A stretch of DNA of 47,386 nucleotides from an uncultured Clostridia bacterium (lineage in GTDB: Bacteria > Bacillota > Clostridia > Christensenellales > UBA1242): assembly GCA_937893125.1 (NCBI GenBank), contig CALBHW010000016.1, positions 1-47,386 of the forward strand, in the 5' to 3' direction. Each line of letters begins with the position of its first letter. Position 1 is the stretch's first letter. Shown here piece after piece: positions 1 to 11,400 of the stretch. Below the pieces are notes generated by a model that saw nothing but the letters and a program-made list of their open reading frames with translations, made no database searches and was not told the origin of the DNA. A program made the position numbers and the translations under genes.

Positions 1-49
1 AACCATCAGTCTCGCTGGTGTGCAAGCACCCCGACTCAACTTCCGATAA
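1..49. other. Unidentified GC-richer segment, tail of an upstream gene or RNA
   Basis: This short segment is clearly richer in G and C than the DNA after it. It can fold: GGTGT (17-21) pairs with GCACC (26-30) around a GCAA tetraloop, and AGTC (8-11) can pair with GACT (33-36) outside it. One frame (2-49) is also open to a TAA stop and would encode 15 residues of an unknown C-terminus. Structured RNA or a protein tail are both possible, and the window cut prevents a choice. Confidence 0.25.
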
Positions 50-84
50 TATAAAAACAAAAATAAAAAAATAGTCGTTTTTAG

Positions 85-114
85 TTGTGTTTTGCGGGCA
101 TTTCGGGCTAAAAT
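85..114 (+). promoter_or_regulatory. Probable eno promoter
   Basis: TTGTGT (85-90), an 18-base spacer, then TAAAAT (109-114). The predicted start point lies just ahead of the AAGGAG ribosome binding site at 122-127, giving a very short leader before the ATG at 133. Confidence 0.4.
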
Positions 115-132
115 ATAGGGGAAGGAGAAGAT

Positions 133-1443
133 ATGAAAGATTATATAAGTATAGAAGATGTCTACGCTAGACAAATCTTGGACTCGCGTGGCAATCCGAC
201 AGTTGAAGTTGAAGTGTCGGCATATGGAATTTCGTCAAGAGCGTCCGTTCCATCGGGAGCGTCGACGGGGTCGTTTGAAGCAGTCGAACTTAGAGACGGC
301 GACAAATCAAATTATATGGGTAAATCGGTTGAAAAGGCTGTCGAAAATGTTAATACTGTCATCGCGGAAAACCTTATTGGGATGAATGTTTTAGATCAAA
401 GAGCAATTGACGAAATGATGATTGAACTTGACGGAACACCAAATAAAGGAAAACTTGGTGCAAATGCAATACTTGGTGTGTCGCTTGCCTGTGCTAAACT
501 CGGTGCTGAAGTTTTGGGGCTTTCATTATATCAATACATTGGGGGCGTCAATGCGCACACTCTTCCAATGCCAATGATGAACATCTTAAATGGCGGAAAG
601 CACGCGGATAATTCGGTGAATATTCAAGAATTTATGATTATGCCAACTGGGGCGAAAACTTTTAGCGAAGCACTTAAAATGTGCGTTGAAGTTTTCCATA
701 ATTTGAAGAGTGTTCTAAAAGAAAAGGGATACAACACAACTGTTGGTGACGAAGGCGGTTTTGCGCCAAATTTGAAGAATGATGAAGAAGCGTTTATTCA
801 CATTGTTGAAGCAATAAAAAGAGCGGGCTATAAAGAGGGAAAAGATATTTGTATTGCGGTTGACTCGGCGTCAACTGAAATGTATGACGAAGCAAAGAAG
901 ATAGGTGAAGAAGGGAAATACTATTTCTGGAAAACAAAACAACTCTTTACCGCCGATGAAATGATTGATTTTTGGGCTGAAATGATAGAAAAATATCCAA
1001 TTGTATCGCTTGAAGACGGACTTGCGGAAGAGGATTGGAAATCGTGGAGGAAAATGACTGATAGACTCGGCAAAAAAATTCAACTTGTCGGTGACGACCT
1101 TTTTGTTACAAATACTAAAAGAATTCAAAAAGGGATTGATATGAAAGTATCAAATTCCGTTCTTATTAAACTTAACCAAATTGGAACTTTAACTGAAACG
1201 CTTGATGCTATTGAAATGGCAAATAAAGCGGGGATGACGGCTGTCGTCAGCCATAGAAGTGGTGAAACGGAAGATACAACAATTGCTGACATTGCAGTTG
1301 CAACAAACGCAGGACAAATCAAAACTGGTGCACCTTCAAGGACGGATAGAGTTGCAAAATATAATCAACTTTTAAGAATCGAAGAAGAACTCGGTGATGT
1401 TGCAACCTATTTAGGAAAAGACGCTTTTTACAATTTAAAGTGA
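133..1443 (+). CDS. eno: Enolase (phosphopyruvate hydratase)
   Basis: Cytoplasmic glycolytic enzyme that interconverts 2-phosphoglycerate and phosphoenolpyruvate with Mg2+. The protein has 436 residues, normal for bacterial enolases (about 430). The whole family signature is present: the N-terminal ARQILDSRGNPTVEVEV start, the SGASTG loop, GDEGGFAPNL around residue 205, the metal ligand motifs SLEDGL and VGDDLFVTN, the catalytic lysine in LIKLNQIGT, and SHRSGETEDTTIAD with GAPSRTDR near the C-terminus. The ATG at 133 is preceded by AAGGAG at 122-127. The stop is TGA, which shows that TGA is not recoded here. It stands alone, with no other glycolytic gene visible beside it. A hairpin terminator follows about 180 bases later. 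Confidence 0.98.
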   Translation: MKDYISIEDVYARQILDSRGNPTVEVEVSAYGISSRASVPSGASTGSFEAVELRDGDKSNYMGKSVEKAVENVNTVIAENLIGMNVLDQRAIDEMMIELDGTPNKGKLGANAILGVSLACAKLGAEVLGLSLYQYIGGVNAHTLPMPMMNILNGGKHADNSVNIQEFMIMPTGAKTFSEALKMCVEVFHNLKSVLKEKGYNTTVGDEGGFAPNLKNDEEAFIHIVEAIKRAGYKEGKDICIAVDSASTEMYDEAKKIGEEGKYYFWKTKQLFTADEMIDFWAEMIEKYPIVSLEDGLAEEDWKSWRKMTDRLGKKIQLVGDDLFVTNTKRIQKGIDMKVSNSVLIKLNQIGTLTETLDAIEMANKAGMTAVVSHRSGETEDTTIADIAVATNAGQIKTGAPSRTDRVAKYNQLLRIEEELGDVATYLGKDAFYNLK

Positions 1444-1445
1444 AG

Positions 1446-1454
1446 TTATCCACA
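1446..1454 (+). promoter_or_regulatory. DnaA-box consensus TTATCCACA
   Basis: Perfect match to the consensus DnaA box TTATCCACA, starting three bases after the eno stop codon. It lies exactly 700 bases from the identical site at 2146, and both are preceded by AAG. Binding by DnaA is an inference from the motif only. Confidence 0.45.
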
Positions 1455-1625
1455 TTTTTTCTTTAAAAAAACAATTTGAATAATTTCTTATAAAAATAAG
1501 TAAAATTGCGTATAAAATCGCAAAAACATCAAAAAAATTAAAAAAAATAAGTAAAAAACAAGCAAAAATTGATAAATATTTGCGAAAAATTCATTTAAAA
1601 TAGTAAAAATTCTTATTAAAGAAAG

Positions 1626-1657
1626 AAAAATCTCTACTTTTTGTGGGGATTTTTTTT
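1626..1657 (+). terminator. Intrinsic terminator downstream of eno
   Basis: AAAAAUCUCUAC (1626-1637) pairs with GUGGGGAUUUUU (1643-1654) over 12 positions, including two G-U pairs, around a UUUUU loop. A run of eight T (1650-1657) overlaps the 3' arm. The distance from the eno stop is about 180 bases. The A-tract on the 5' side means it could also act on the other strand. Confidence 0.6.
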
Positions 1658-2145
1658 GGTTAAAAAAGGTAAATTAGTACTTTTTTTATCAATTTTAACC
1701 GCACATTTAACGCTAATAAGTTACATTTTAAAAGGGCGTATATTTTGAGCAAATTATATAGATATTTTTTTTTGAAATTTTAAAGGATATTTTATCTTCG
1801 TTTAATTTGTTTTTATTATTATTTTTGTGTTTAAAAATGGATTTTATATTTGTTTTTGGGGGCGTTATTTTAAAGGTTATAAGATTTATCTAAAATTTAC
1901 CATTTATTTTCCGACCTTCTAGTCGGGGAAAAGAAGAGAAGAATAAAAAACGCTTGTTATTGCGTCTTTAATAGCGAATATTTATAAAAAAACGTATAAA
2001 AACCATTAAAATTAGCAAATTTTAGGCATATTTGTCTTTATTTTGTTCCGACCGTGCGTTCGAAAGTGTTTTTGATTATCTTTTTTCATGTTATCAAAAA
2101 ATGGTTAAGGTCCATATATTTCTACATCTTTTTTGCAATAAAAAG

Positions 2146-2176
2146 TTATCCACAAAAACAGGCTTTTTGTGGATAA
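2146..2176. promoter_or_regulatory. Head-to-head DnaA boxes in a perfect 13-bp inverted repeat
   Basis: TTATCCACAAAAA (2146-2158) and TTTTTGTGGATAA (2164-2176) are exact reverse complements around CAGGC. Each arm contains a perfect DnaA-box consensus. No T-run follows, so it does not look like an intrinsic terminator. It may be a DnaA binding site, a replication-related element or a regulatory hairpin. The choice cannot be made from the sequence. Confidence 0.5.
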
Positions 2177-2295
2177 AATCGCATAAAAAATACCGTCAAA
2201 ATAATTACAAAAAAAACGTTAAAAAATAGGTCAAAAATGGGGGTAAAAATTTTATAAAAATAGTGAAAATTTTTGCAAAAAAGTGCTTAATTTAG

Positions 2296-2324
2296 TTGGG
2301 GATTTTTGCTATATGTGGTAGAAT
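2296..2324 (+). promoter_or_regulatory. Promoter of the giant surface-protein gene
   Basis: TTGGGG (2296-2301), a 17-base spacer, then TAGAAT (2319-2324) with an extended -10 TGG directly before it. The predicted start is near 2331, leaving a leader of about 70 bases. The sequence just after the -10 (CGTACTAA) resembles that after the ATPase promoter at 36068 (CGTACTTA). Confidence 0.5.
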
Positions 2325-2336
2325 AATATCGTACTA

Positions 2337-2395
2337 AGTATTATTCCAAAAAAGATAAAATATTTTTTGAAAAGAGATAGATAATACTAAGGAGG
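2337..2395 (+). promoter_or_regulatory. Leader hairpin abutting the ribosome binding site of the giant gene
   Basis: AGTATTAT (2337-2344) is the exact reverse complement of ATAATACT (2381-2388). The strong Shine-Dalgarno AAGGAGG (2389-2395) begins on the next base, five bases before the ATG at 2401. The loop contains a smaller AAAAAA/TTTTTT pairing. Such a stem could control access to the ribosome binding site; this is an inference. Confidence 0.35.
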
Positions 2396-2400
2396 AGAAA

Positions 2401-5400
2401 ATGGACAATAATTTCGGTGGAAATAATAATGGGCAAAATAATAATCGCCCACCAATGAATAATGGTGCAAGACCACCTATGCCAAATGGACAAAATCCAA
2501 ATGGTAATTTTTCGCGTCCAAATCCTAACGCGCAAAACGGGCGTCCAATGCCAAATGGGCAAATGCCTAATGGGAATTTTAACCAAAGCGGAATGCGTCC
2601 GCAAGGCTCTCCACAAATGAATGGACAAAGGTCAAATGTTCCTATAGGTCAAAACGTACCTATGGGCGGGAGACCTATGAATAATCAAGGGTTGAATAAT
2701 CAAGGTAGACCTATGCCAAATGGGCAAGGGCAAATGAATGGTGCTCCAAACCGTCCAATGCCAAATGGACAACAACCTAACTTTGTTCCAAATAATCAAA
2801 ACGGAATGAGACCTATGCCAAATGGTCAAATGTCTAACGGACAAATGCGACCTGCTCCTAATGGGCAAATGCCAAATAGACCAATGCAAAATAGTCAAAT
2901 GCGTCCTATGCCAAACGGGCAAATGCCAAATTCGCAGATGCCAAATAGAATGCAAGGACAAAATGTTCCACCACAAGGAAATGTTCCACCACAAGGAAAC
3001 ATTCCGCCTAAAGGAAAGAAACAAAACGCGCAAGGTAAGAAAAAGAAGAAAATAGCAATCATTGCTATTGCTTGCAGTTTGGTTCTTGCTCTTGTGGGTG
3101 TTCTTATGGGTGTTATGATGGGCAAAAAGTCGTACACGGTTAGTTTTGTGACTGGACCTTTTGCTTCTGTTTCTGATATGACGGTTTCTGGCGGAACGAG
3201 CGTCTCAGCGCCAGATATTGAAAATTTAAGAAATGACGACGGCGATATTTTGGCTAAGTTTGAAGGCTGGTATCTTGATTCAGATTACCAAACGAAATAT
3301 GCTTCTCAACCTATCCAAAAAGATACAACTTTGTATGCAAAATATGAATGTGCGGAAATTACTTCATCGTTTTATATGCCAAACCTTTATGCTGGCGACG
3401 GCTCTTACATATATTTAGCGGATATTAAAACAAAATTTTACGAAGAAAGTGTTGATTTTGCGTCGCAAACTCTTCTTGAAAGGTTGCTAAACTTTACTTC
3501 GGAAGATGTCTATAAAAATGGTGCCTATGAAGTTAGACTCTTTGACGAATCGACTTTTGAGCCTGAGGGAATTGCAAATGTTAGAATAAATGATTACCAA
3601 CAATTCCTTCGTAGTTACTATTACAATAACGGGCTAAAAATCTCTTCTATTACAAGAATGGACGGCGAAAGTGCTGTAAAATATAATCCAAGTGATAAAA
3701 TTGAGACTCCAACAAAGCATGCATATTTTAAGCTTGACCTTAATGTTGACGAAGTCACAATTAAATTTGACCCTAACCTTAGAAGTGTTGCTGATTACTA
3801 CGAAGAAATCGGCGAATCGCTTAATGGGGTGAATGCAGACCCAGTCGCGGATATTCAAAAATACAGGGAAAGTTATTCAATTAAAAATTATCGAGACATT
3901 GTAAACGATAGATATTTTGATTATCCAACCTATCACTCGCCAATTGGTTGGACTTTTAAGGACTATATAGACGAAACGACGGGACTTTTAAAGAATCCAG
4001 ACGATAGAACGACGCTTGTCGCCCAAGGAAAGATTTTAAAAGAAGGCGATATTGTCACTCTTGATAGAAAATTTTTAAATGACAAAAAAGAAATAACTCT
4101 TTACGCCGTTTGGGAAGTGCGTATGGGGGATATTATCATTTTCACAGACGAAAGTGACACTGGCGCTTACAAAGATAGCAAGATTTCTCTCGGCAAAAGC
4201 ACAACGATGAATGATTCCTATTATAGTTCAATGATTGCCGACCTTCAAAACCAAAAACCAGACTGCGCGCTTGTTGGGTTTAATACAAAAGCGGATTTGA
4301 CGGGTGAAACGATTGGCTTTGACACAAAAATTGAATACGACAAAAGAAAACCATATTTTGATGCTGAAAATCAAAGAATTGTTCTTTACGCGGTCTATAA
4401 AAAAATAATAAATAAAACTGTTTTGACTCTTGATGATGACAATGTAGATGTGGCTTTTGTCACGAGTGAAAGTGGGGATAAAAATATTCGCGATATGTCA
4501 AGCGAAGAGATTTTTGCCCTTCTTAACATCAATTTAAACCTTGCACAAGGTTATACATATGGCAAAAATGTTACGGTTAGTTACGAAAACGGTGTAATTA
4601 CGATTACTAACCTTTTGGTTGGCTCGACCTTTAATTTGCCTAGTGCAAAAAGAAGTAATTATGATTTGACGGGTTATGTTGTCAAAAACGAACTTGTTTT
4701 GGCCGGCATATATGAACCTAACGCGGATGGGCTTGACGAAAATAATAATCTAAACATAAGTTGTTTGTGGCAAGGTGATAATGTCAACTTTATTGTCAAC
4801 GGATATGATAACAAGCGTCAAGTTATTCCAAATATTGCCTACGGCTCAAGGGTTAAACTTGAAACAACTATATTAAATGATGATTCGGAAACAAATGCGG
4901 GCTATGTTAGGGCGGAACTTACAAATCTTGACAATAAGCAAACGCTCGGAATTGTTACATTTGAAAGGGTTGGTTACAACTTTATAAAATGGGTTACAAC
5001 TGACGGACAAGATTTCGCAGACGGATTTTTTGACGAATTTACAATTGGTAGATTTAGCGAAATGTCGTCTCTTTGGGAAACAAAAAAATATAGCTTAACC
5101 TTTAAACTTCAAAACGGAACTTACCCATCAAGAACGGACGGCGAAAGAGCGGACGCGCCAGTTAATATTGCAAACATTTCTTACGGCACAAGAGCTAACC
5201 TTATTTCGAGTGGCGTTGTCTATACGGGCTATCATTTGCTTGGTTGGGCGCTAACTGATAGCGTAGACGCGGTTATTAAATATGACTACAATGTTCAAGA
5301 TGTATTAGTAGATAATAATATGACTTTATATGCTGTCTATAAGAAAGCATATTCTATCACATTGAACCTAAATTATCTTAGAGATGATGTCAAAGTTATA

Positions 5401-8400
5401 TATGCTGATATTAACGATAAATACACTTTGACTGGAAACGAGTTTTCTGGCAAAACTTTTGAAAGATTTAATACTTCTCCTCTTGGCGAAGGTGGCGAAT
5501 ATCTCCCAGTGGTCGACCAAGTTATAGGGCAAGATTTGGTGCTTTATGCTATGTGGTATAAGGTAAGTTTCGTTTCAAGTCGCGCGCTAAATGAAGGAGA
5601 AATGTTGCCAAGCAGTTTCTATGTTACAAAAGATGTTAACATAGTTTTACCACAACCTATATATAATGAAGAATCAAATATCGATGAAACGACATATTTT
5701 GCGTTCAAAGGTTTTTCGCTTTATGGGGTGGAGTACAACCTTTCTTGCGACTTGACCCAAAAATTTAATGGTTGGGCTTATACAAATGGCGGAAATAGGA
5801 CGATTTATAACAACACATTTAATGCGTCTGGTCTGGGCGACGCGGGCGATGTAGAGTTCGAGACTGATTTTGTAAATAAAGATGTTAGAGTTGATTTGTA
5901 CTTCAAGTCAAATCCAACGGACAACGGCACGCAACATATTGAAATTTTGGCAAATAAGGTGGCGGATAATAAAAATAAAGTTGTTATTTCAAACAACCTT
6001 AGGAATTTCCCATCACAAGTAGGCTATGAACTTGACTACATAAAAGATGTCGCGACTGGTACAAACAATGCCTATTTTGTCGACGGCGCAAGCGAAATTG
6101 AAATTGATATTCCAGCAATAAATGTTATTTATATGACCCCACAAGGTTATCAATATGTTTATAACCTTTATTGCGTTTGGAAGAAAAACTTGACAATTAA
6201 CGCAAACAATCTTGGATTGTCGGAAAATAAAGTCCTTTATGTCGGTGCAACGCACACAGACTCAAAACTTTCTGGACTTACTGATTTTAATTTTACTTAT
6301 ACATCAAGCGCACTTTTAGACGCTGATGGCTACAATATGGCAAACCCACACAAAAAGTTTGTTGGTTTTTCTGACGACGCGCTTGCAACTGACGCGACAT
6401 ATTTTACAGATGGCACTCTTGACTTGACGGATGTTAGTGAAAAAACAATTTTTGTTATTTGGGAAAAAGAAAAGTATACTTTGACCATTTCTAACTTAAA
6501 AGACGGCGGAACAAAGGTCATAAACAACATTTGTTACGAAGATACGCTTGACTTTGCAACCATTTTGAGTGATGTTGAAAAGAGTATTGTAGACGCAGAC
6601 GGCGTTTATCAAGACTTGATTGGTTTAAGTTATAATGGACTTAGGAGATTTGAAGTTGACAGCCAAATTCTTCTTACAAATAAAGAAGATAATGGCGCGT
6701 TTGAAGATGTCGATATTATAAACGGAATAACTCTTCAAGCAGTCTGGGCGGAGAGAGAGTATGAAATTTATGCTTATCTAAACGGCGGAAAAATTGGCTC
6801 GCTTTTTGACCTTCCTGACTACGCGACATATGTAACTCTCGAAAAAGACGGCGAAGATGTCGACGCAATTAAATATGTGACGACATATACAAAATTTTCG
6901 ACGGGGCTTGGAATAAAACTTTTCTCTGATGTCACTCGCGCTGGATATGCATTTAGTGGCTACAAACTTAATGCTACGGGCACGGCTCTTGAAGGTTACG
7001 CAAGCGTAAATCTTGTTAACCCTAATTTCTATTACACATTAAAGGCTGGCTCTGATTCAATTGAAAACTTCTTAAATCTAAGCGGAAAAGATTATGAAAA
7101 AGGTATTTCTTTTGTTTGGATTGAAGAATTTAGGCGCGTGATTGATCCTAATGGCGGTGAATCGTCATCGCTCTATGAAAGCGAAACAAAAACATTATCA
7201 ATGGGAGACGACGGCGTCGAATACGCTGACTTTACTCTTCCAGATGTTACAATGACGATGAATGGGGCGTCATTTGAAGGCTTCTATTTTACAAACGACA
7301 TTGAAGAAGTCGAAGAATATGTCAACAATTTCACGCCAACCGAAACAAAGTCGACGGCTCTATTTAAGCCAAATGAAACGGTGCGCGTAACTCGAGACAT
7401 TATGAATAAGTTTGACACAACGCGAACAAACACAATAACTTTCTACGCAATTTATAAAACGCGCGTTGCGTTTGAGTGTAGGTTTAGTGGAAGTGAAGCG
7501 GTTGTTCCAACGAGTTATGTTGTGCCAGAAGAAGTGGTAAAAAATCTTGTTTCACTTGCAAGCCCATCGACAAGTTATTTCCAAATTTATTTCTATGTTG
7601 GAAAGGTCTTGACTGCAACTGACCTTATGGATTATTACTTTGTCTTGCCTGTTGATTACTACGAACTTATAGGTTGGGATTTTGTGTCGGGAACACAAAG
7701 ATTGACGGTTACAAATTTGACTGTTGTTGCGACAAATAACGGCATTATGAACCTTCAAACAAACTATCAATTGACGACTTTCAAAATCTACTTTAAAGAT
7801 TATGACGGAAGTGATTTGTTGGATAATGAAGGCAACCTTTTGGCTTTTGATGTTAGAAAGGAAGAATCTGCTATAAATCTTAACGAAAAATATGAGTCTT
7901 CAAAAGGTGACAACACATATCCAGCTCAAAATGGTTACGAATTTAAGGGTTGGTCGCTATATATGGGTGCTGAACCATCGAGCAACTATAATTCTACATT
8001 GTATGGCGGGGTTGAAAATAGGTTACTAAGCAATCCAAACCACACAATCTCTATCTACGCGACCTATGGACCAAGGTCAGTAGAAGTCATCTATGATAGA
8101 AACGGCGGAGCGCAAATGACGACCGAAAAAGACACTGCAAATTACGGTGGGTCGTATAAAATTAGGACTGATATTCCATATTCGCGAACATATTACAACC
8201 TAGTTGGTTGGACTTTGCCAAATGGAGAAACAATCTATAAGGCGGGCGAAAATGTCAAAATCAACTTTGATAATGGTGTTATAGAAACTGCTGACGGGTT
8301 TACAATTACATTGAAGGCTGTCTGGGAAAAACAAACAAAAACCATTGAAATTGCATTTGGTTCAAATATAACCTTTAATGAAGAAAAATTTGATAACGAC

Positions 8401-11400
8401 TATGTCGCATATGGCGTAGACGGCAATAACATTTTAAAATCGCGTACATTTAACACAAGCACGGGGCTTTTCACAATGGTTGTTGAAATTGATTCCTTTA
8501 ACAGAATCAAAATGCCTACCTATGAGCACTTCTCAAGAAAGGGCTATAGATTAAAGAGTTACTATTCTTCCTATGTTACAAATGTTCCAATTCCAGGCGG
8601 AGATTTCTCTGTTACAACTACAACAAAGGTGACTTTCTATGTCAATTGGGATACCTGGACTTTACTTAATGTTTATAGTGATAAAGACGATACTGACCCA
8701 CTTCAAATTGAAGATTTGTTATACGGCGAAAGCATTATTTTTGGTGTAAATTCAGAAGGAATGCCAATTATTACAATCGTAAATAGTGGAAAAGAAGTTG
8801 TGGTTAACAAAACCGTTCCACACTACACAATTTCAGGCTATTCGTCATTAAACGGACTTTTCGTTTACAATGTCGACACGCCAAATGCGGTTGCGCTCAC
8901 GAATGAATATTTTGAAATTACTAATAAAGCGGAAATCAAAATTTATTGCAACTGGATTGGTGACAAAACAACGGTTATCATTAAAGATGACGACGACAAG
9001 AAAAACATAAACGAGCAAAAAGAAGTTTCAGTTAGATATGGTGAGTCTTTTGACTTGACTCCATATTTTAGCATGTTCCTTGGCGATGACGGTTATCATT
9101 TTGACCATTTTGTCGATGAACTAGGAAATATTTACAACTCTTCGTCAAGTTTGTTTACAGCAATTGTTGCGGATGACATTAGCGAGGACGGCGAGTATAT
9201 TCTTCTTGCAAAATACGCAAAAAATAACTACACAGTCAAATTTGATTTTGGCTCTTCAACCGTTACAAATGACGACGGGCAAGAAGTGTCAAGTTTAACT
9301 TTTGATGTGCTTTTTGGCGAAGAAATTACTCTTTACGATGCAAGCAATATTGTTAACAAATTTGATAAAGATAGGGGATATACGGGAACTGACGGAGATG
9401 TTAAACCTGTTTACTCTTTTGACGGATATACAACAACTGACCTTATTGACGGACAACTTATTAAGGTCAATTTGACTGACGAAAAATATATTATGCCTGC
9501 AAAAGATGTGGTGTTTAATGTTAGTTGGCTAAGCAGGAATTTCAGACTTAACGTTGACGCAAGTGGTGCGAGACTCACGGGTACGGACGCTAAACCAAAT
9601 GGCTTTGCCCCAAGTTATGCTGGACGCGATGTTGACAACTTTAACACTCTTTATCAAGACAAATATGTCGCGGTCGTTTCAGGAAACGGACTACAAATAA
9701 GCGGGCTTAAAGTGGGCGATTCGTTACCTATAAGCGACCTTCCAATTCCAACATTTACAGGATATAAATTTGACTATGTTTACCTTGAAAACTATGTTAC
9801 TGGCACTGTAAATGTGTCAGATGCAAAACCTTATACAACAAATGCAAGTTTTGTAGTATCAGTAAACGATAGCGACAACAATGCTCTTTCAAACATTTCT
9901 GCTATGTGGAACGACAGCGTAAAATGCTTTGAACTCTATTTGTCCCTTGATTGGTCTCCAATTTCATACACAGTTGAATATAGTAAAGACCTTCCACAAG
10001 GCGCAACGGGTGCAATCGTCGGCTCGTTTGACTCATCAGTGTTTACTTATGATGAAGAATCAACTCTTGCGTGCGACGAAAAAACAGGTTTTGGTTATAC
10101 CTTGACTGGTTGGAAACATCTTGGCTGGAGCATAAAGAAAGATTTAGACAAAGCGGATAGGGTTGAAGGTAAAAACTTCTTTAGTTTTATTGGTACAGTT
10201 ATTATTGACGGCGCCGAAGGTGCGGACACAACAAACCTTAAAAAAGTGTTTAATTTGTCGTCAACTGATGGAGATACTGTCATTTTGTATCCAGTTTGGG
10301 AACAAGTTTCGTACAAAGTCAACCTTATTGATAGTTTTGATAGTTCAAGTGTGTTTAACAAAACTCTCGACCAAGTTGAATACGACTCACTCTTTACCAT
10401 TTCTGACATTTTTAGTGGCGTGACACTCCCTACAAAGTGTTTTAACGATAGATATTACTATAAGTTTGCTGGCTGGGAATATAGATACACTTACACAAAT
10501 GCAAGCGGTGAAGAAGTCACGGATAGAGTATCAATTGCGCACGACGAAGAAAAATCGTTCTCTGTTTTCTCAATTACGAGCGAAAAGGGAATGAAAGGAT
10601 TTGTTTCGCGTGACAATTTGACAAGTGGCGACATCAATATATATGTTGTTTGGGAAGAAGTCGAATATGAACTTAAACTTCTTCTTGGCAAAGGTAAGTA
10701 TTCCTATAATAACAACATTTTCGACCAACCATATTACGATATTGCGACGGGAACTCGTAGCATTTCGTTTAAAATCAAATACTCCGACCTTTATAGCGGC
10801 GTTTCTCTTAGAGAATACAATGCGTCGGGCTTTGAAATGGGCTTTAAGCCAGACGGATTGACTCTCGGCACATACACAATGGCAGGCTTGGGGCTGACTG
10901 AAAATGATATTGTGTCTCTCGTTAGTGTAAACGCGTTCGGGCGAGAAGATATTTTCCTTCAATATGTCTTAACTGATTCGCGAAATGATTTGAGTGACGA
11001 CAACTACACCTTTACATTTGTTGCAAGATACAATGATACAAAAGTAACACTTGACGGAAACGGCGGAACAAATGATTATACTGGTGAAAGTGTTTCTGTT
11101 GACGAAACGATTGAGACTGCAAGCGGGAACACTGCAAATTATAAAAATATTTGGACAAAAGTTGACAACACATTCATTTTGCGCACATTTAGTAAAGCGA
11201 TAGTCACCATAGACAACAATTTGACTCAATATTTTGAAAGAACAGGTTATCACCTTGTAAGTGCGTCAAAAACAATTTACGCGACTGACAATTTGGTCGA
11301 AAAGGTCGAATGGGAAGGTGATTTAAGATATATTATCCTTGACCTTATGCGCGATGACGCGACAATTAGTTCGACAACACTTGACGGAAAAACACTCGGC

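Larger units (their letters stand above)
1444..2400. other. Long AT-rich intergenic region with DnaA-box consensus sites
   Basis: These 957 bases hold no convincing gene. A 65-codon reading frame at 2032-2229 has no ribosome binding site and looks like chance. The region contains a terminator-like hairpin (1626-1657), a second hairpin (1907-1930, TTTTCCGAC pairing with GTCGGGGAA around CTTCTA), three perfect DnaA-box consensus sequences, and at its right end the promoter and leader of the giant gene. Confidence 0.6.

Noticed and set aside
1441..1443. Possible recoding of TGA as Trp, as in some AT-rich lineages.
   Set aside because: Enolase ends at TGA at exactly the expected length, and Trp is encoded by TGG throughout.
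2032..2229. A 65-codon plus-strand frame in the eno-giant gap.
   Set aside because: No ribosome binding site, it reads through the DnaA-box palindrome, and its Lys/Asn-rich composition fits random AT-rich DNA.
2341..3137. Long minus-strand reading frames opposite the N-terminus of the giant gene (up to 133 codons, rich in Trp, His and Leu).
   Set aside because: They mirror the repetitive coding DNA on the plus strand, which has a perfect ribosome binding site and a coherent protein. They have no start signals and an implausible composition.
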